A stretch of 64,000 nt of DNA from Streptomyces sp. 71268 (GCF_029392895.1 NZ_CP114200.1:6330501-6394500), one strand, 5' to 3'; positions 1-13,138 are shown, numbered from the stretch's first letter. Made by a program: numbers and translations. Notes: generated by a model from the sequence alone, not told the origin.

Positions 1-53
1 CCGGTCCCCGGGAGGTGCCCCCACCGCTTGATGGAAAGAGAGGGCAGACCCCC

Positions 54-866
54 GTGCTGACCGTCGACTTCTCCCGCTTCCCGCTCGCCGCAGGCGACCG
101 GGTCCTCGACCTCGGCTGCGGCGCGGGCCGGCACGCCTTCGAGTGCTACCGGCGCGGCGCGCACGTCGTCGCGCTCGACCGCAACGGCGAGGAGATCCGC
201 GAGGTCGCCCGGTGGTTCGCCGCCATGAAGGAGGCGGGGGAGGCGCCCGCGACGGCCACCGCCACCGCCCTGGAGGGCGACGCGCTCGCGCTGCCCTTCC
301 CCGACGACAGCTTCGACGTCGTGATCATCTCCGAGGTCATGGAGCACATCCCCGACGACAAGGGCGTGCTCGCCGAGATGGTGCGGGTGCTGCGCCCGGG
401 CGGTCGGATAGCGGTCACCGTTCCCCGGTACGGCCCGGAGAAGGTCTGCTGGGCCCTCTCGGACGCCTACCACGAGGTCGAGGGCGGCCACATCCGCATC
501 TACCGCGCCGACGAACTGCTCGACAAGCTCCGCGAGGCCGGGCTGCGACCGTACGGCACCCACCACGCGCACGGCCTGCACAGCCCGTACTGGTGGCTCA
601 AGTGCGCGTTCGGCGTGGACAACGACAAGGCGCTGCCGGTCCGCGCGTACCACAAGCTGCTCGTCTGGGACATCATGAAGAAGCCACTGGCCACCCGGGT
701 CGCCGAGAGCGCGCTCAACCCGCTCATCGGCAAGAGCTTCGTGGCGTACGCGACGAAGCCGCACGCCCCCGCGCGGCCGTTGCCCGACCCCGTGCCGGAC
801 GCCACCGCGAATGCCACCGGTCAGGCCGCCGCTCCCGCCCGCGCCGCCGTCGAGGAGCGGGCGTGA
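54..866 (+). CDS. Class I SAM-dependent methyltransferase
   Basis: A 270-residue methyltransferase of the Methyltransf_11 type. SAM-binding motif I (VLDLGCGAG) is at residues 17-25, the acidic ribose-contact residue is in VVALD at about 42, and GDALALPF and FDVVIISEVMEH follow at about 76-100. The GTG at 54 is preferred over an in-frame GTG at 15 because GAGAGGG lies 9 bases upstream and the protein then begins directly before the Rossmann fold. The stop overlaps the next start (GTGA), so the pair is translationally coupled. The last 25 residues are Pro/Ala-rich and probably disordered. The acceptor substrate is not visible from sequence, and the window edge hides upstream partners. Confidence 0.85.
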   Translation: MLTVDFSRFPLAAGDRVLDLGCGAGRHAFECYRRGAHVVALDRNGEEIREVARWFAAMKEAGEAPATATATALEGDALALPFPDDSFDVVIISEVMEHIPDDKGVLAEMVRVLRPGGRIAVTVPRYGPEKVCWALSDAYHEVEGGHIRIYRADELLDKLREAGLRPYGTHHAHGLHSPYWWLKCAFGVDNDKALPVRAYHKLLVWDIMKKPLATRVAESALNPLIGKSFVAYATKPHAPARPLPDPVPDATANATGQAAAPARAAVEERA

Positions 867-1963
867 CCGTCGCGGGCCGTGGGCCGGGGCGTACCGAACG
901 CCTGGTGCTGCCCGGCGTGTTGACGGCGGAACAGGCCGCCGAGACCGTCGCCGGCATCCTCGCCGTACAGCGCGCGGACGGCGCCATCCCGTGGTTCCGT
1001 GGCCACCACCTCGACCCGTGGGACCACACCGAGACCGCCATGGCGCTGGACGCCGCGGGCGAGCACGAGCGCGCCGAGGCCGCCTACCGCTGGCTGGCCC
1101 GGCACCAGAACTCCGACGGCTCCTGGTACGCGGCCTACCCCGACACCCCCGACGGCGTGGCCGCCGACCGGCCGACCGACCGCGCCAAGGAGACCAACTT
1201 CTGCGCCTACGTCGCCGTCGGCACCTGGCACCACTACCTGGCCACCGGCGACGAGACCTTCCTCGACCAGCTCTGGCCCACCGTCTACGCGGCCATCGAG
1301 TTCGTTCTCGGCCTCCAGCAGCCCGGCGGCCAGATCGGCTGGAAGCGCGCCGCGCCCGACGACGGCGGCGCCCTGGTCACCGACGCGCTGCTGACCGGCT
1401 GCTCCTCGATCCACCACGCCCTGCGCTGCGCCCTGGCCATCGCCGAGCACCGCGAGGACCCGCAGCCCGACTGGGAGTTGGCGCTCGGCTGGCTCCGGCA
1501 CGCCATCCGGCACCACCCCGAGCGGTTCCTCGACAAGAGCCGCTACTCCATGGACTGGTACTACCCGGTCCTCGGCGGGGCGGTCACCGGCGCCGCCGCC
1601 AAGGAGCGCATCGCGAGCGGCTGGGACCGCTTCGTCGTCCCCGACTACGGCGTGCGCTGCGTGTCCCCCAACCCCTGGGTCACCGGCGGCGAGAGCTGCG
1701 AACTGGCCCTCGCCCTCTGGGCGATGGGCGAGAGCGACCACGCGGTACGGGTGCTGCGCTCCATCCACCACCTACGCGCCGCCGACGGCCTGTACTGGAC
1801 CGGCTACGTCTTCGACGACGACGCCATCTGGCCGCGCGAGCTGACCAGTTGGACCGCGGGCTCGCTGCTCCTCGCGGTGGCCGCGCTCGGCGGCGACGAG
1901 CCCACCGTGCAGGTCTTCGGCGGCGAGCGGCTGCCCACCGGGCTCGCCCCGGACTGCTGCTGA
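863..1963 (+). CDS. Alpha-toroid protein, prenyltransferase/squalene-cyclase-like
   Basis: A 366-residue protein starting at GTG 863 inside the stop of the methyltransferase. It carries repeats of the alpha/alpha-toroid type: QNSDGSW near residue 88, repeated W/Y-rich helices, and VFDDDAIW with LTSWTAGS near the C-terminus. Proteins like this are usually labelled 'prenyltransferase' from the squalene-cyclase fold, but no DxDD cyclase motif or Zn-binding prenyltransferase set is obvious. The catalytic role is therefore uncertain, and a carbohydrate-active alpha-toroid is equally possible. Coupling to the methyltransferase implies a shared pathway, perhaps modification of a lipid or glycan. There is no signal peptide or membrane segment, so it should be cytosolic. 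Confidence 0.7.
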   Translation: MTVAGRGPGRTERLVLPGVLTAEQAAETVAGILAVQRADGAIPWFRGHHLDPWDHTETAMALDAAGEHERAEAAYRWLARHQNSDGSWYAAYPDTPDGVAADRPTDRAKETNFCAYVAVGTWHHYLATGDETFLDQLWPTVYAAIEFVLGLQQPGGQIGWKRAAPDDGGALVTDALLTGCSSIHHALRCALAIAEHREDPQPDWELALGWLRHAIRHHPERFLDKSRYSMDWYYPVLGGAVTGAAAKERIASGWDRFVVPDYGVRCVSPNPWVTGGESCELALALWAMGESDHAVRVLRSIHHLRAADGLYWTGYVFDDDAIWPRELTSWTAGSLLLAVAALGGDEPTVQVFGGERLPTGLAPDCC

Positions 1964-2107
1964 CCCCGCCGGGCCCGCCCCGGCCGCGCGCCCCGACGCC
2001 GCGCGGCCGGCGAGCCCACGGGGGTGGTCACGGCCACCCCGGCCGGCCTCGGCCCCCGACGCGAAATACCGAGGCGAGCCGCGCGGAGCCGGCCATACGG
2101 TAAGCCC

Positions 2108-2896
2108 ATGACCGACCTTGGATACGACCGCTACCGTGCCGCGTTGGCCACGGAGAGCGACCTGCTGCGCGCGGCCGTGGCCGACGCCGACCTGTCGACG
2201 CGCGTGCCCACCTGTCCCGACTGGACCCTGGCCGACCTGCTGCGACACGTCGGCCGGGCCCACCGCTGGGCCGAGTCCCTGATCGTCGCGCGCGCGACGG
2301 AGTACGTGGAGGACGAACGGCCAGCGTCGGCCGGCCCGGACGGGAGCGACCCGCGCGCCATGGACGCCTGGCTGGCCGAGGGGGCCGCCATGCTCGACGC
2401 GGCGCTCGCCGAGGCGGGCCCCACCGCCCCCGTGTGGACCTGGGGCCAGGAGCAGAGCCCGGCGTTCTGGGCGCGCCGCATGACGCACGAGACGGTGATC
2501 CACCGGGCGGACGCGGTCTCCGCCACGGGGACCGAGTACGCCGTGGCCCCGGACGTCGCGGCGGACGCCGTCGACGAGTGGTTGGAGATCGTCACCAACC
2601 CGCTGGCCGCCCACTTCAACCCCAAGCTCGGCGAGTTGCGGGGCACCGGCCAGGCCATCGGACTGCGGGCCACGGACACCGCGCCGGAGCAGGCCGGCCA
2701 CTGGACCATCGAGCTGACCCCGGAGGGCGTGCGCTGGGCCCGTGCCCAGAGCGCCGCCGAGGTCACCGCCAGTGGCGCCCTCACCGACCTGGCGCTCCTC
2801 TTCTACCGCCGGCTGCCCCGGGACACCGACCGCGTGCGGATCACCGGCGACCGCGCGCTGCTGGACTTCTGGCTGGACCGGGCCAGCTTCGAGTAA
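2108..2896 (+). CDS. Maleylpyruvate isomerase family mycothiol-dependent enzyme
   Basis: A 262-residue protein with the N-terminal DinB-like four-helix region of mycothiol-dependent enzymes. RVPTCPDWTLADLLRHVGRAHRW at about 31-53 contains the signature CPDW and the metal-ligand type His of the LxxHxGxxH region, and MTHETVIHRADA at about 135 gives the second His cluster. The C-terminal third resembles the MDMPI C-terminal domain. Family members use mycothiol as cofactor for isomerisation or S-transfer; the substrate here is unknown. ATG 2108 is the first start after the upstream stop that matches the family N-terminus, although its ribosome-binding site is weak. It is probably monocistronic and ends at a shared terminator. 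Confidence 0.75.
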   Translation: MTDLGYDRYRAALATESDLLRAAVADADLSTRVPTCPDWTLADLLRHVGRAHRWAESLIVARATEYVEDERPASAGPDGSDPRAMDAWLAEGAAMLDAALAEAGPTAPVWTWGQEQSPAFWARRMTHETVIHRADAVSATGTEYAVAPDVAADAVDEWLEIVTNPLAAHFNPKLGELRGTGQAIGLRATDTAPEQAGHWTIELTPEGVRWARAQSAAEVTASGALTDLALLFYRRLPRDTDRVRITGDRALLDFWLDRASFE

Positions 2897-2927
2897 CCGC
2901 CGGGCGCCGCCGGCGCCGGGCACGGCG

Positions 2928-2960
2928 ACGGCCCCCCGCCCGCGAGGGACGAGGGGCCGT
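2928..2960. terminator. Bidirectional stem-loop between convergent genes
   Basis: ACGGCCCC (2928-2935) pairs perfectly with GGGGCCGT (2953-2960). It lies between the convergent stops at 2896 and 2988 and is well placed to end both transcripts. There is no T-run, as is usual in streptomycetes. Confidence 0.5.
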
Positions 2961-2987
2961 AGCGCCGCGAACGGCTGGTGGATCGGC

Positions 2988-3833
2988 TCAGCCGCGCTGG
3001 ATGCCCGTGGTGTCCTGCAGCACGCCGCGACGGCCGTCCTGCGTCTGCGCCACGAGCGCCTGCCCGCGCTGCTCCACCGCCAGGTACCAGGTGCCCGGCG
3101 CCAGCTCGGCGATCGGCGTCGCCGAGCCGTCCTCGGCGTAGAGCGGACGCGCCACCGGAACGGCGAACCAGAACGGGGCGAACTCCCCGGCACCGGCGCC
3201 CGCCGCGGCCGGCGCCGCGCTCGCGCCACCCGGCTGCCCGCCGTACGAGGGCTGGCCACCGGCCGGAGCACCGTACGGGGAGGAGGCACCCGGCTGCTGA
3301 CCGCCGGGGTAGCCGTAGCCACCGGCCGGCTGGCCGGCCTGACCCGGCTGGCCACCGTAGGGGGAGGGGGTGGGCTGCGGCGAGGCCGTGCCCAGGAGCG
3401 GAGCCTTGAGCGCGGGCACGCGCGGACCGGCCACGGCGGCGCCGGCCAGCAGAAGCAGGGCGATGAAGCCCAGGATCTGGCCCGCGCCCTTCTCCATGCC
3501 GTCCGGGTGGCTGAAGATCATCGTCCAGGTGGAGGTGAACGCCGCGGCCACCGCGAGCGCCGTCCCCCACTGCTCCAGCGTCAGACCGAACAGGTTGCGC
3601 TGCGGCAGCAGGTGCGACAGGACGACCAGGGCCGCCCCGACCACACCGAGGACGAAGATGCCGGCCGTGTTGGAGGCGAAGTCGGAGCTCCAGCCGTTCC
3701 ACGACGAGCACTGGGAGGACGGCACGCCTGACGGGCATTCGATGGCAAGGAAATCGAGGAACGAGGCGACGAACAGCAAAACCGCTGCTCCGATCACCAC
3801 GCCATCGCCTCGAGTGAGGGAGCGGATGTTCAC
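2988..3833 (-). CDS. DUF5336-type membrane protein with Gly/Pro/Tyr-rich linker
   Basis: A 281-residue protein with about four transmembrane segments in the first 145 residues (around 12-32, 57-78, 85-105 and 118-138). A low-complexity stretch rich in G, P, Q, Y and A follows (about 150-215), with repeated YGG/PGG units. A compact C-terminal domain follows, including WYLAVEQRGQALVAQTQDGRRG. This architecture matches the actinobacterial DUF5336 family, whose function is unknown. The linker probably projects the C-terminal domain into the cytoplasm or cell wall. The next gene on this strand upstream is the amidase, about 157 bases away, so it may have its own promoter there. Confidence 0.75.
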   Translation of the reverse strand: MNIRSLTRGDGVVIGAAVLLFVASFLDFLAIECPSGVPSSQCSSWNGWSSDFASNTAGIFVLGVVGAALVVLSHLLPQRNLFGLTLEQWGTALAVAAAFTSTWTMIFSHPDGMEKGAGQILGFIALLLLAGAAVAGPRVPALKAPLLGTASPQPTPSPYGGQPGQAGQPAGGYGYPGGQQPGASSPYGAPAGGQPSYGGQPGGASAAPAAAGAGAGEFAPFWFAVPVARPLYAEDGSATPIAELAPGTWYLAVEQRGQALVAQTQDGRRGVLQDTTGIQRG

Positions 3834-3990
3834 GTAAGGTCCTCTATCGGTCTCGTCTGTTTTCGTCGCTGTCGCCGGACGCGAAGTGCGAGGGCGCGGG
3901 GGTGGCCCCCCATCGTACGGGTGAATCTATCGCCGGAACGGCCGGGTGCGCCCCTTCGGGAGCGACCGTTACGGCTGCTCAACCCGGCCG

Positions 3991-4929
3991 TTATCGCTTC
4001 CCGCGCAAGAAGTCCGTAATGCCGTCGGCAATACCACGCGCCGCCCGCTGTCTCCAGCGCGCATCGGTCAACAACGCCGCATCCTTCGAGTCGCGCATAT
4101 TGCCACACTCGATGAACACCTTGGGAACCGTGGAGAGATTGAGTCCGCCCAAATCATCGCGGACCGTCAAGCCCTCGCCCCCGCCCAGGTAGTTGGCGGG
4201 AGCGCTCCCGGTGGCCTCGCCGAAGCGGCGCGCCAGCGAACTGCCCAGGTGGCGCGAGGGACCGGTGATGGCCGACGTGTCGGCCCCGCCGCCGCGCACC
4301 GACGCGGGCAAGATCACATGGAAGCCGCGCTGGCCGGCGCCCGCACCGTCGGCGTGGACGGAGACGGCCGCGTCCGCGCGCGCCGTGTTGCCGATCGCCG
4401 CCCGCTCGTCCACGCACGGCCCGTACGGGCGGTCGTTGTCCTGCGTGAGCTTCACGGTCGCGCCGCGCTCGCGCAGCAGCGTGCGCACCCGCCGCGACAC
4501 GTCGAGCGTGAAGGCGGCCTCGGCGTACCCCGCGTTGGTCGCGGCACCCGTGGTGTCGCACTCCTTGCGGTGGGTGCCGACGTCGACCAGCCGGGCGATC
4601 TCGGCGGTGTGGTCCCGGTTGCGCGGGTTGTGCCCCGGATCGATGACCACCACCTTGCCCCGCAGGGCCCGTTGGTCGGGCGTGTGCCCCGGCGACGGGG
4701 GGCGTTCCGAGGCGGCGGGGTCATCCCGCCGCCCGTCGTCCCGCGTCGCGGACGGCGCGGCCGAGGAGGCGGCGGCGAGCGGCGGCGCGCCGGGGGCCCC
4801 GGTGTCGCCCTCGTCCATGGAGCGCCACACGAGCCAGCCCGCGAAGCAGACCGGCGCGAGCACGGCCAGCACGATGACGAGGGTGCCGCCGAGCCGGCGC
4901 GGGGTGGGGGGAAAGCTGCCGTTCGACAC
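3991..4929 (-). CDS. N-acetylmuramoyl-L-alanine amidase (Amidase_3)
   Basis: A zinc amidase that cleaves the MurNAc-L-Ala bond of peptidoglycan outside the membrane. The 312 residues comprise an N-terminal signal anchor at about 15-36, a charged Pro/Ala linker (40-90), and a catalytic domain. The zinc ligands are visible: H100 (VVVIDPGH), E137 (GYAEAAF) and H192 (SVHADG), with the catalytic glutamate at about 274 (FIECGNM). The GTG at 4929 is chosen because it puts the anchor helix near the N-terminus; longer readings add only low-complexity sequence. A 9-bp tandem repeat lies upstream, between this gene and the methyltransferase at 5178. Autolysis or septal remodelling is the expected role. 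Confidence 0.85.
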   Translation of the reverse strand: MSNGSFPPTPRRLGGTLVIVLAVLAPVCFAGWLVWRSMDEGDTGAPGAPPLAAASSAAPSATRDDGRRDDPAASERPPSPGHTPDQRALRGKVVVIDPGHNPRNRDHTAEIARLVDVGTHRKECDTTGAATNAGYAEAAFTLDVSRRVRTLLRERGATVKLTQDNDRPYGPCVDERAAIGNTARADAAVSVHADGAGAGQRGFHVILPASVRGGGADTSAITGPSRHLGSSLARRFGEATGSAPANYLGGGEGLTVRDDLGGLNLSTVPKVFIECGNMRDSKDAALLTDARWRQRAARGIADGITDFLRGKR

Positions 4930-5111
4930 CCGGGCGATGGTAGTGCGCCGCGCGCCGGCCAGTGCGCTCCGGGGCGCGTTCCCGTGGCCCGCCGCCGCGT
5001 GCCGGCGCGCGAGCGGGGGGCGCGAGTGCGGCGGAAGCGGGACGTAGCAGGCAGGGCGTACGAGCCGGGCGGTACGCGGCGCGACGGGCGGTCCGGGAGA
5101 GCGGTGGGAGA

Positions 5112-5156
5112 GGCGGAAGCGGACGGAGCGGACGGAGCGGACGGAGCGGAGGGAGC
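5112..5156. repeat. 9-bp tandem repeat, about five units
   Basis: Consecutive 9-mers GGCGGAAGC, GGACGGAGC (three exact copies at 5121-5147) and GGAGGGAGC. They lie in the gap between the methyltransferase stop and the amidase start on the same strand. Confidence 0.7.
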
Positions 5157-5177
5157 GGGGCGGCGGGCGGCGGGGCG

Positions 5178-9440
<4,263 letters not shown>

Positions 9441-10103
9441 TCAGAGCCAGCCGTTCTGCCGGGCGGCGCGGACCGCCTCCATGCGGTTGCGGGTCCGGGT
9501 CTTGCCGATGGCGGCCGAGAGGTAGTTGCGCACGGTGGCGGGGGAGAGGTGGACCCGGCCGGCGACGTCCGCGATGGTGGCGCCGTCAGCCGCCGCGGAC
9601 AGCACGTCCCGCTCGCGCGGCGTCAGGGGGTTAGGCCCGGCGCTCAGCGCCGCCGCCGCGAGTGCCGGATCGATGACGCGCTCGCCCGCCAACACCCGGC
9701 GGATCGACGCCGCCAACTCCTCCACGGGTCCGTCCTTGACGAGGAACCCGTACGCCCCGACCTCCATCGCGCGCCGCAGGTAGCCGGGGCGGCTGAAGGT
9801 GGTCAGGATCAGCACGCGGCACTCCGGCAGCCGCTCACGGAGTTCGGCCGCCGCGTCGAGCCCGCTGCGACCCGGCAGTTCGATGTCGAGCAGCGCCACG
9901 TCCGGCCGCGCCTCCACCGCCCGAGGCACGACCGCGTCGCCCGTCGCCACCTCCGCGACCACCGTTATGTCCGGCTCAAGCCCGAGCAACAGCGCCAACG
10001 CGCCGCGCAGCATGCCCTGGTCCTCGGCGAGCAGGACCCGGATACGCGGCACGCCCTCCTCGCTCGCGGCCTCGGCGGTCTGCTGACTGGCGGAGTCGGT
10101 CAT
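9441..10103 (-). CDS. NarL/FixJ response regulator
   Basis: A 220-residue two-component regulator. The receiver domain has the acidic pair in LLAEDQG, the phosphoacceptor Asp in VALLDIELPG at about 73, and the switch Lys in FLVKDG. The LuxR-type HTH at about 158-215 carries LTPRERDVLSAAADG and LSPATVRNYLSAAIGKTRTRN. It resembles DesR-like partners of the kinase encoded at 10924-12219. The two are on the same strand but separated by a DinB gene on the opposite strand, so they cannot be co-transcribed without reading antisense through DinB. The likely target is the ABC-2 exporter genes upstream. Confidence 0.88.
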   Translation of the reverse strand: MTDSASQQTAEAASEEGVPRIRVLLAEDQGMLRGALALLLGLEPDITVVAEVATGDAVVPRAVEARPDVALLDIELPGRSGLDAAAELRERLPECRVLILTTFSRPGYLRRAMEVGAYGFLVKDGPVEELAASIRRVLAGERVIDPALAAAALSAGPNPLTPRERDVLSAAADGATIADVAGRVHLSPATVRNYLSAAIGKTRTRNRMEAVRAARQNGWL

Positions 10104-10411
10104 GCGGGCAGCCTAACGAGGGCCGGGCGCGCGCCGGACCAGTCCCGACCGGCCGCCGCGCGCGGGACACCGCCCGCGCGACCACCCGGGCCCGGGCGAC
10201 CACCCGACCACCCGGCCCCGCCGCGGCCGTACGGACCGTACGGTCCCACAGCGCCCGGTCCTGTCCGGGCCGCGCCCGCCGGCTCGGCCGCCTGCCCGCT
10301 CGCTGGCTCGCCCTCTCGCCCGTCCGCTCGCTCGCCCGTCTGCTCACTTGCCCGCCCTCTCGCGAGAAAACGTCATGCGGGTGCGCCGTCACACAGGTAG
10401 CGTCACCGGCC
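10104..10411. other. Intergenic region with pyrimidine-biased degenerate repeats
   Basis: Divergent promoter region for the response regulator and the DinB gene. Between about 10290 and 10366 the + strand is built of GCTCGCC/CCCGTC-like degenerate units. TAGCGT (10398-10403) lies 8 bases before the DinB ATG and could be the -10 of a leaderless transcript. Confidence 0.4.
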
Positions 10412-10930
10412 ATGACGCCACCACCTCGCGAGCGCCCTCCCTACACCGCTGACGAGCGGACCCAGTTGGTCGGCTGGCTCGACATGCAGCGCGCGGTCGT
10501 CCAGTGGAAGTGCGCCGACCTCAGCGACGAGAACGCGCACCGGGCGCTGCTGCCCACCTCGCCCCTCATGACGATGGCCGGCCTCGTCGCCCATCTGACC
10601 TGGGTCGAGCACCTCTGGTTCGAGCACGTCTTCCTCGGCCGGCCGGAACGGGGGCCGCGCGCCGCCGCCGACGCTCCCGACAGCGCCGAGATGCGGGTGG
10701 ACGGCGTACCACTGGCCCAACTCCTCGCGGAGTACGAGCGGCAGTGCGCTGTGTCGAACGAGATCATCGCGGGCCACGCGCTCGACGACACCGGCCGGGC
10801 GCCGGGAGTCGCCGCCCGCGAGGCGAGCCTGCGCTGGATACTGTTCCACCTGATAGAGGAGACCGCCCGGCACGCCGGACACATGGACACCATCCGGGAG
10901 TCGCTGGACGGCGCGAAGGGTTACTACTGA
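10412..10930 (+). CDS. DinB family protein (DUF664)
   Basis: A 172-residue four-helix protein of the DinB/YfiT metalloenzyme superfamily. The likely metal ligands are H-x3-H type residues in LVAHLTWVEHLWFEHVF (about 59-75) and the C-terminal HLIEETARHAGHMD at about 149-162. These proteins are often thiol-dependent transferases; the substrate is unknown. There is no ribosome-binding site before ATG 10412, and a TAGCGT hexamer 8 bases upstream suggests a leaderless mRNA. Its 3' end overlaps that of the histidine kinase gene by 7 bases in convergent orientation. It splits what would otherwise be a continuous kinase/regulator pair. Confidence 0.85.
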   Translation: MTPPPRERPPYTADERTQLVGWLDMQRAVVQWKCADLSDENAHRALLPTSPLMTMAGLVAHLTWVEHLWFEHVFLGRPERGPRAAADAPDSAEMRVDGVPLAQLLAEYERQCAVSNEIIAGHALDDTGRAPGVAAREASLRWILFHLIEETARHAGHMDTIRESLDGAKGYY

Positions 10931-12219
10931 CCGGCCGCCCCGCCCACACCGCTCCCCGCCGCCACCTCGAACCCGGGCGGCGGCGCGGGGAGGTCCACGG
11001 GCAGCACGGCGGTGAGCCGGAAGCCGCGCCGGCCGTCCGGGCCGAAGTCCAGCGTGCCGCCGGCCACCGCGAGCCGTTCCGTGAGACCGGCGAGGCCCGT
11101 CCCGCCGCCCCGTCGCGTCGCACCGTGCTCGCGCGGGCTCGCGGGCCGCTCGCCGGTTGCGCCCGCCATTCCCGCCGTCCCCGCCGTTCCTCCCGTACCG
11201 CCGGACCCGTCGTCCACGATGCTCAGTCGCACCGTGTCCACGCCCGTGCGGAGTTCGATCTCGCACCGCGTGGCGCCGCTGTGCCGGACCGTGTTGGTGA
11301 CGCCCTCCCGGACCACCCAGCCGAGCAACGCCTCGGTCTGGGCCGGTAGCGGCGGGCCCCACTGGCGTACGACCGCCGTCACGCCGGCCGCGTCCAGCAG
11401 CGAACGCGCCCGGTCCAACTCGGTGGCCAGACTGCCCTCGCGGTAGCCGGTGACGGCCTCGCGGATCTCGGTGAGGGCCTGCCGGCCGATCGCCTCGATG
11501 TCCGCCGCCTGGGCCAGGGCCGCCCGCGGGTCGTGCGGGGCGAGCCGCCGCACCGCCTCGGCCTTCACCACCACGACCGACATCGTGTGGCCGAGCAGGT
11601 CGTGCAGGTCGCGGGAGAAGCGCAACCGCTCGCGCTCGACGGCCGAGCGTGTCAACGCCTCCTGGGCGTCGTGGAGTTTGTGGACGGTGACGATCAACCT
11701 CCGGACGATGGCGACCACCGCACCGGACATCAACGAGGAGTACGCCACGGTCACCACCTCGTCGGGATGACCACCGACCATGGCGCTGAGGACGCCGACG
11801 GCCACCACGCCGAGCAGTGCCGGCAGCACCGTCGGCGGGCGCACCGTGACCCCGGTGGCCAGCGACAGCAGCGAGAACAGGGTCAGCCAACCGCCCCCGT
11901 ACGCGGCGCCGAGCACGCTGGCCAGCAGCGTGGCCGGCAGGAGGAACAGGATCGCGGCGCGGCGCCGGGCGCGAGTGGACGCGCTCCCGACGAATATGGC
12001 GGCGAGGTAGCACCCCACGAACGAGACCAACCCCGCCGCCGCCAGCCACCGGGGGGCGACATGGCCCTCCCACACGTCCACCGCGGCCCCGCTCGCCAGC
12101 AGCAGCCAGGGGACGAGCACCCACTCGCTGGGCCCCTCGTCACGGTTCCCGGGAAACCGCACGGCGTAGCCGTCCGCCCGACGTCCCAGCCGTGCGTCGA
12201 TCCGCTCCCACCACGCCAT
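10924..12219 (-). CDS. Two-component sensor histidine kinase (HisKA_3, DesK-like)
   Basis: A 431-residue membrane kinase. About five or six hydrophobic segments lie between residues 33 and 175, then the dimerisation/phosphoacceptor box RFSRDLHDLLGHTMS with His206. An HATPase domain follows with the N-box EGVTNTVRHSG and the G-box GTGLAGLTERL. The ATP-lid region is expanded by a Gly/Thr/Ala repeat (GGTGGTAGTAGMAG) followed by a charged stretch. ATG 12219 has GGAGG 9 bases upstream. It lies 190 bases downstream of the ABC permease on the same strand, which links the sensor to the exporter. The cognate regulator is almost certainly 9441-10103. Confidence 0.88.
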   Translation of the reverse strand: MAWWERIDARLGRRADGYAVRFPGNRDEGPSEWVLVPWLLLASGAAVDVWEGHVAPRWLAAAGLVSFVGCYLAAIFVGSASTRARRRAAILFLLPATLLASVLGAAYGGGWLTLFSLLSLATGVTVRPPTVLPALLGVVAVGVLSAMVGGHPDEVVTVAYSSLMSGAVVAIVRRLIVTVHKLHDAQEALTRSAVERERLRFSRDLHDLLGHTMSVVVVKAEAVRRLAPHDPRAALAQAADIEAIGRQALTEIREAVTGYREGSLATELDRARSLLDAAGVTAVVRQWGPPLPAQTEALLGWVVREGVTNTVRHSGATRCEIELRTGVDTVRLSIVDDGSGGTGGTAGTAGMAGATGERPASPREHGATRRGGGTGLAGLTERLAVAGGTLDFGPDGRRGFRLTAVLPVDLPAPPPGFEVAAGSGVGGAAGQ

Positions 12220-12409
12220 CCCCCACACCCTCCCGCCACCGCTCCAGATCCTTCTGCCACCCCCACCCACCCAGCCGCTCTCGCCCGTGCGGCCGTGAGC
12301 GCCGGTCCGCGGCCAGTGCGTACCGTACGCCCCGGATCCGGGGCGTTCGCCCTTCGCCCGCTGTGGGCGGCGCGCACCACCCGGGCCGCGACGGTCTCGG
12401 GGCACCGGG

Positions 12410-13138
12410 TCATGCCGTACGGGTGCAGACGCGGTACGAGCGCAGGGCGTAGCCGGCGAAGAGGGCGAGCCAGCCGGCCAGTGTCAGGGCCGTTATCAGG
12501 TGCGGCGCGTGTCCGTCGGTCACGCTCCAGCCCAACTCTGCGAAGCGGTGGGTGGGCGTCCAACTGGACAGGGCCCGGAGCCAGTCGGGGAAGGAGTCGG
12601 TGGGCACCCACAGGCCGCCGACTATGGACAGGCCCAGGCCGCAGACGAGGTTGACCACGCCGGTGGTCTGCGCGCTCAGCCGGTAGCCGTTGCCGAGGCC
12701 CAACAGCGTGAAGGGCGCGGTGCCCAGCCAGAGCAGGCCGAGGAGGGCGCCCCACTGCCAGGGGGCCAGCGCCACGTGATTGACCAGCCCGCCGGCCAGC
12801 AGCACCGCCACGATGGCGGGCAGCACGACGACCGACCCGGTGAGGGCGCGGGCGGCGACGACCCGGGAGGGCGCGAGCGGGGTGAGCCGCAACTGTCGCA
12901 GCCAGCCGAGTGAACGGTCCTCCGCGAGCCCCGTGCCGACGCTGAGCGCGGAACCGAGCGCCCCGTACGCGGCCATGCCGACCATCAGCGACACCGTGGT
13001 CTCCGCCCGCTGGTCGCCACCGTCCAGGACCAGGTTGGAGAAGAGCAGGTACATCGCCACCGGCATGCCGACGCCGAAGATGACGAATCCGGAGTCGCGC
13101 AGCGTGCGGCGTACTTCGAGCATCAGGTAGGCGATCAC
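12410..13138 (-). CDS. ABC-2 type transporter permease
   Basis: A 242-residue integral membrane subunit with about six transmembrane helices and the ABC-2 signature region around TGLAEDRSLGWLRQLRLTPL (about 69-88) before the third helix. Its start overlaps the stop of the ATPase gene by 4 bases, giving translational coupling. With the ATPase it forms an exporter of the drug/lipid type. The flanking DesK/DesR-like kinase and regulator suggest induction by membrane or antibiotic stress. Confidence 0.87.
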   Translation of the reverse strand: MIAYLMLEVRRTLRDSGFVIFGVGMPVAMYLLFSNLVLDGGDQRAETTVSLMVGMAAYGALGSALSVGTGLAEDRSLGWLRQLRLTPLAPSRVVAARALTGSVVVLPAIVAVLLAGGLVNHVALAPWQWGALLGLLWLGTAPFTLLGLGNGYRLSAQTTGVVNLVCGLGLSIVGGLWVPTDSFPDWLRALSSWTPTHRFAELGWSVTDGHAPHLITALTLAGWLALFAGYALRSYRVCTRTA

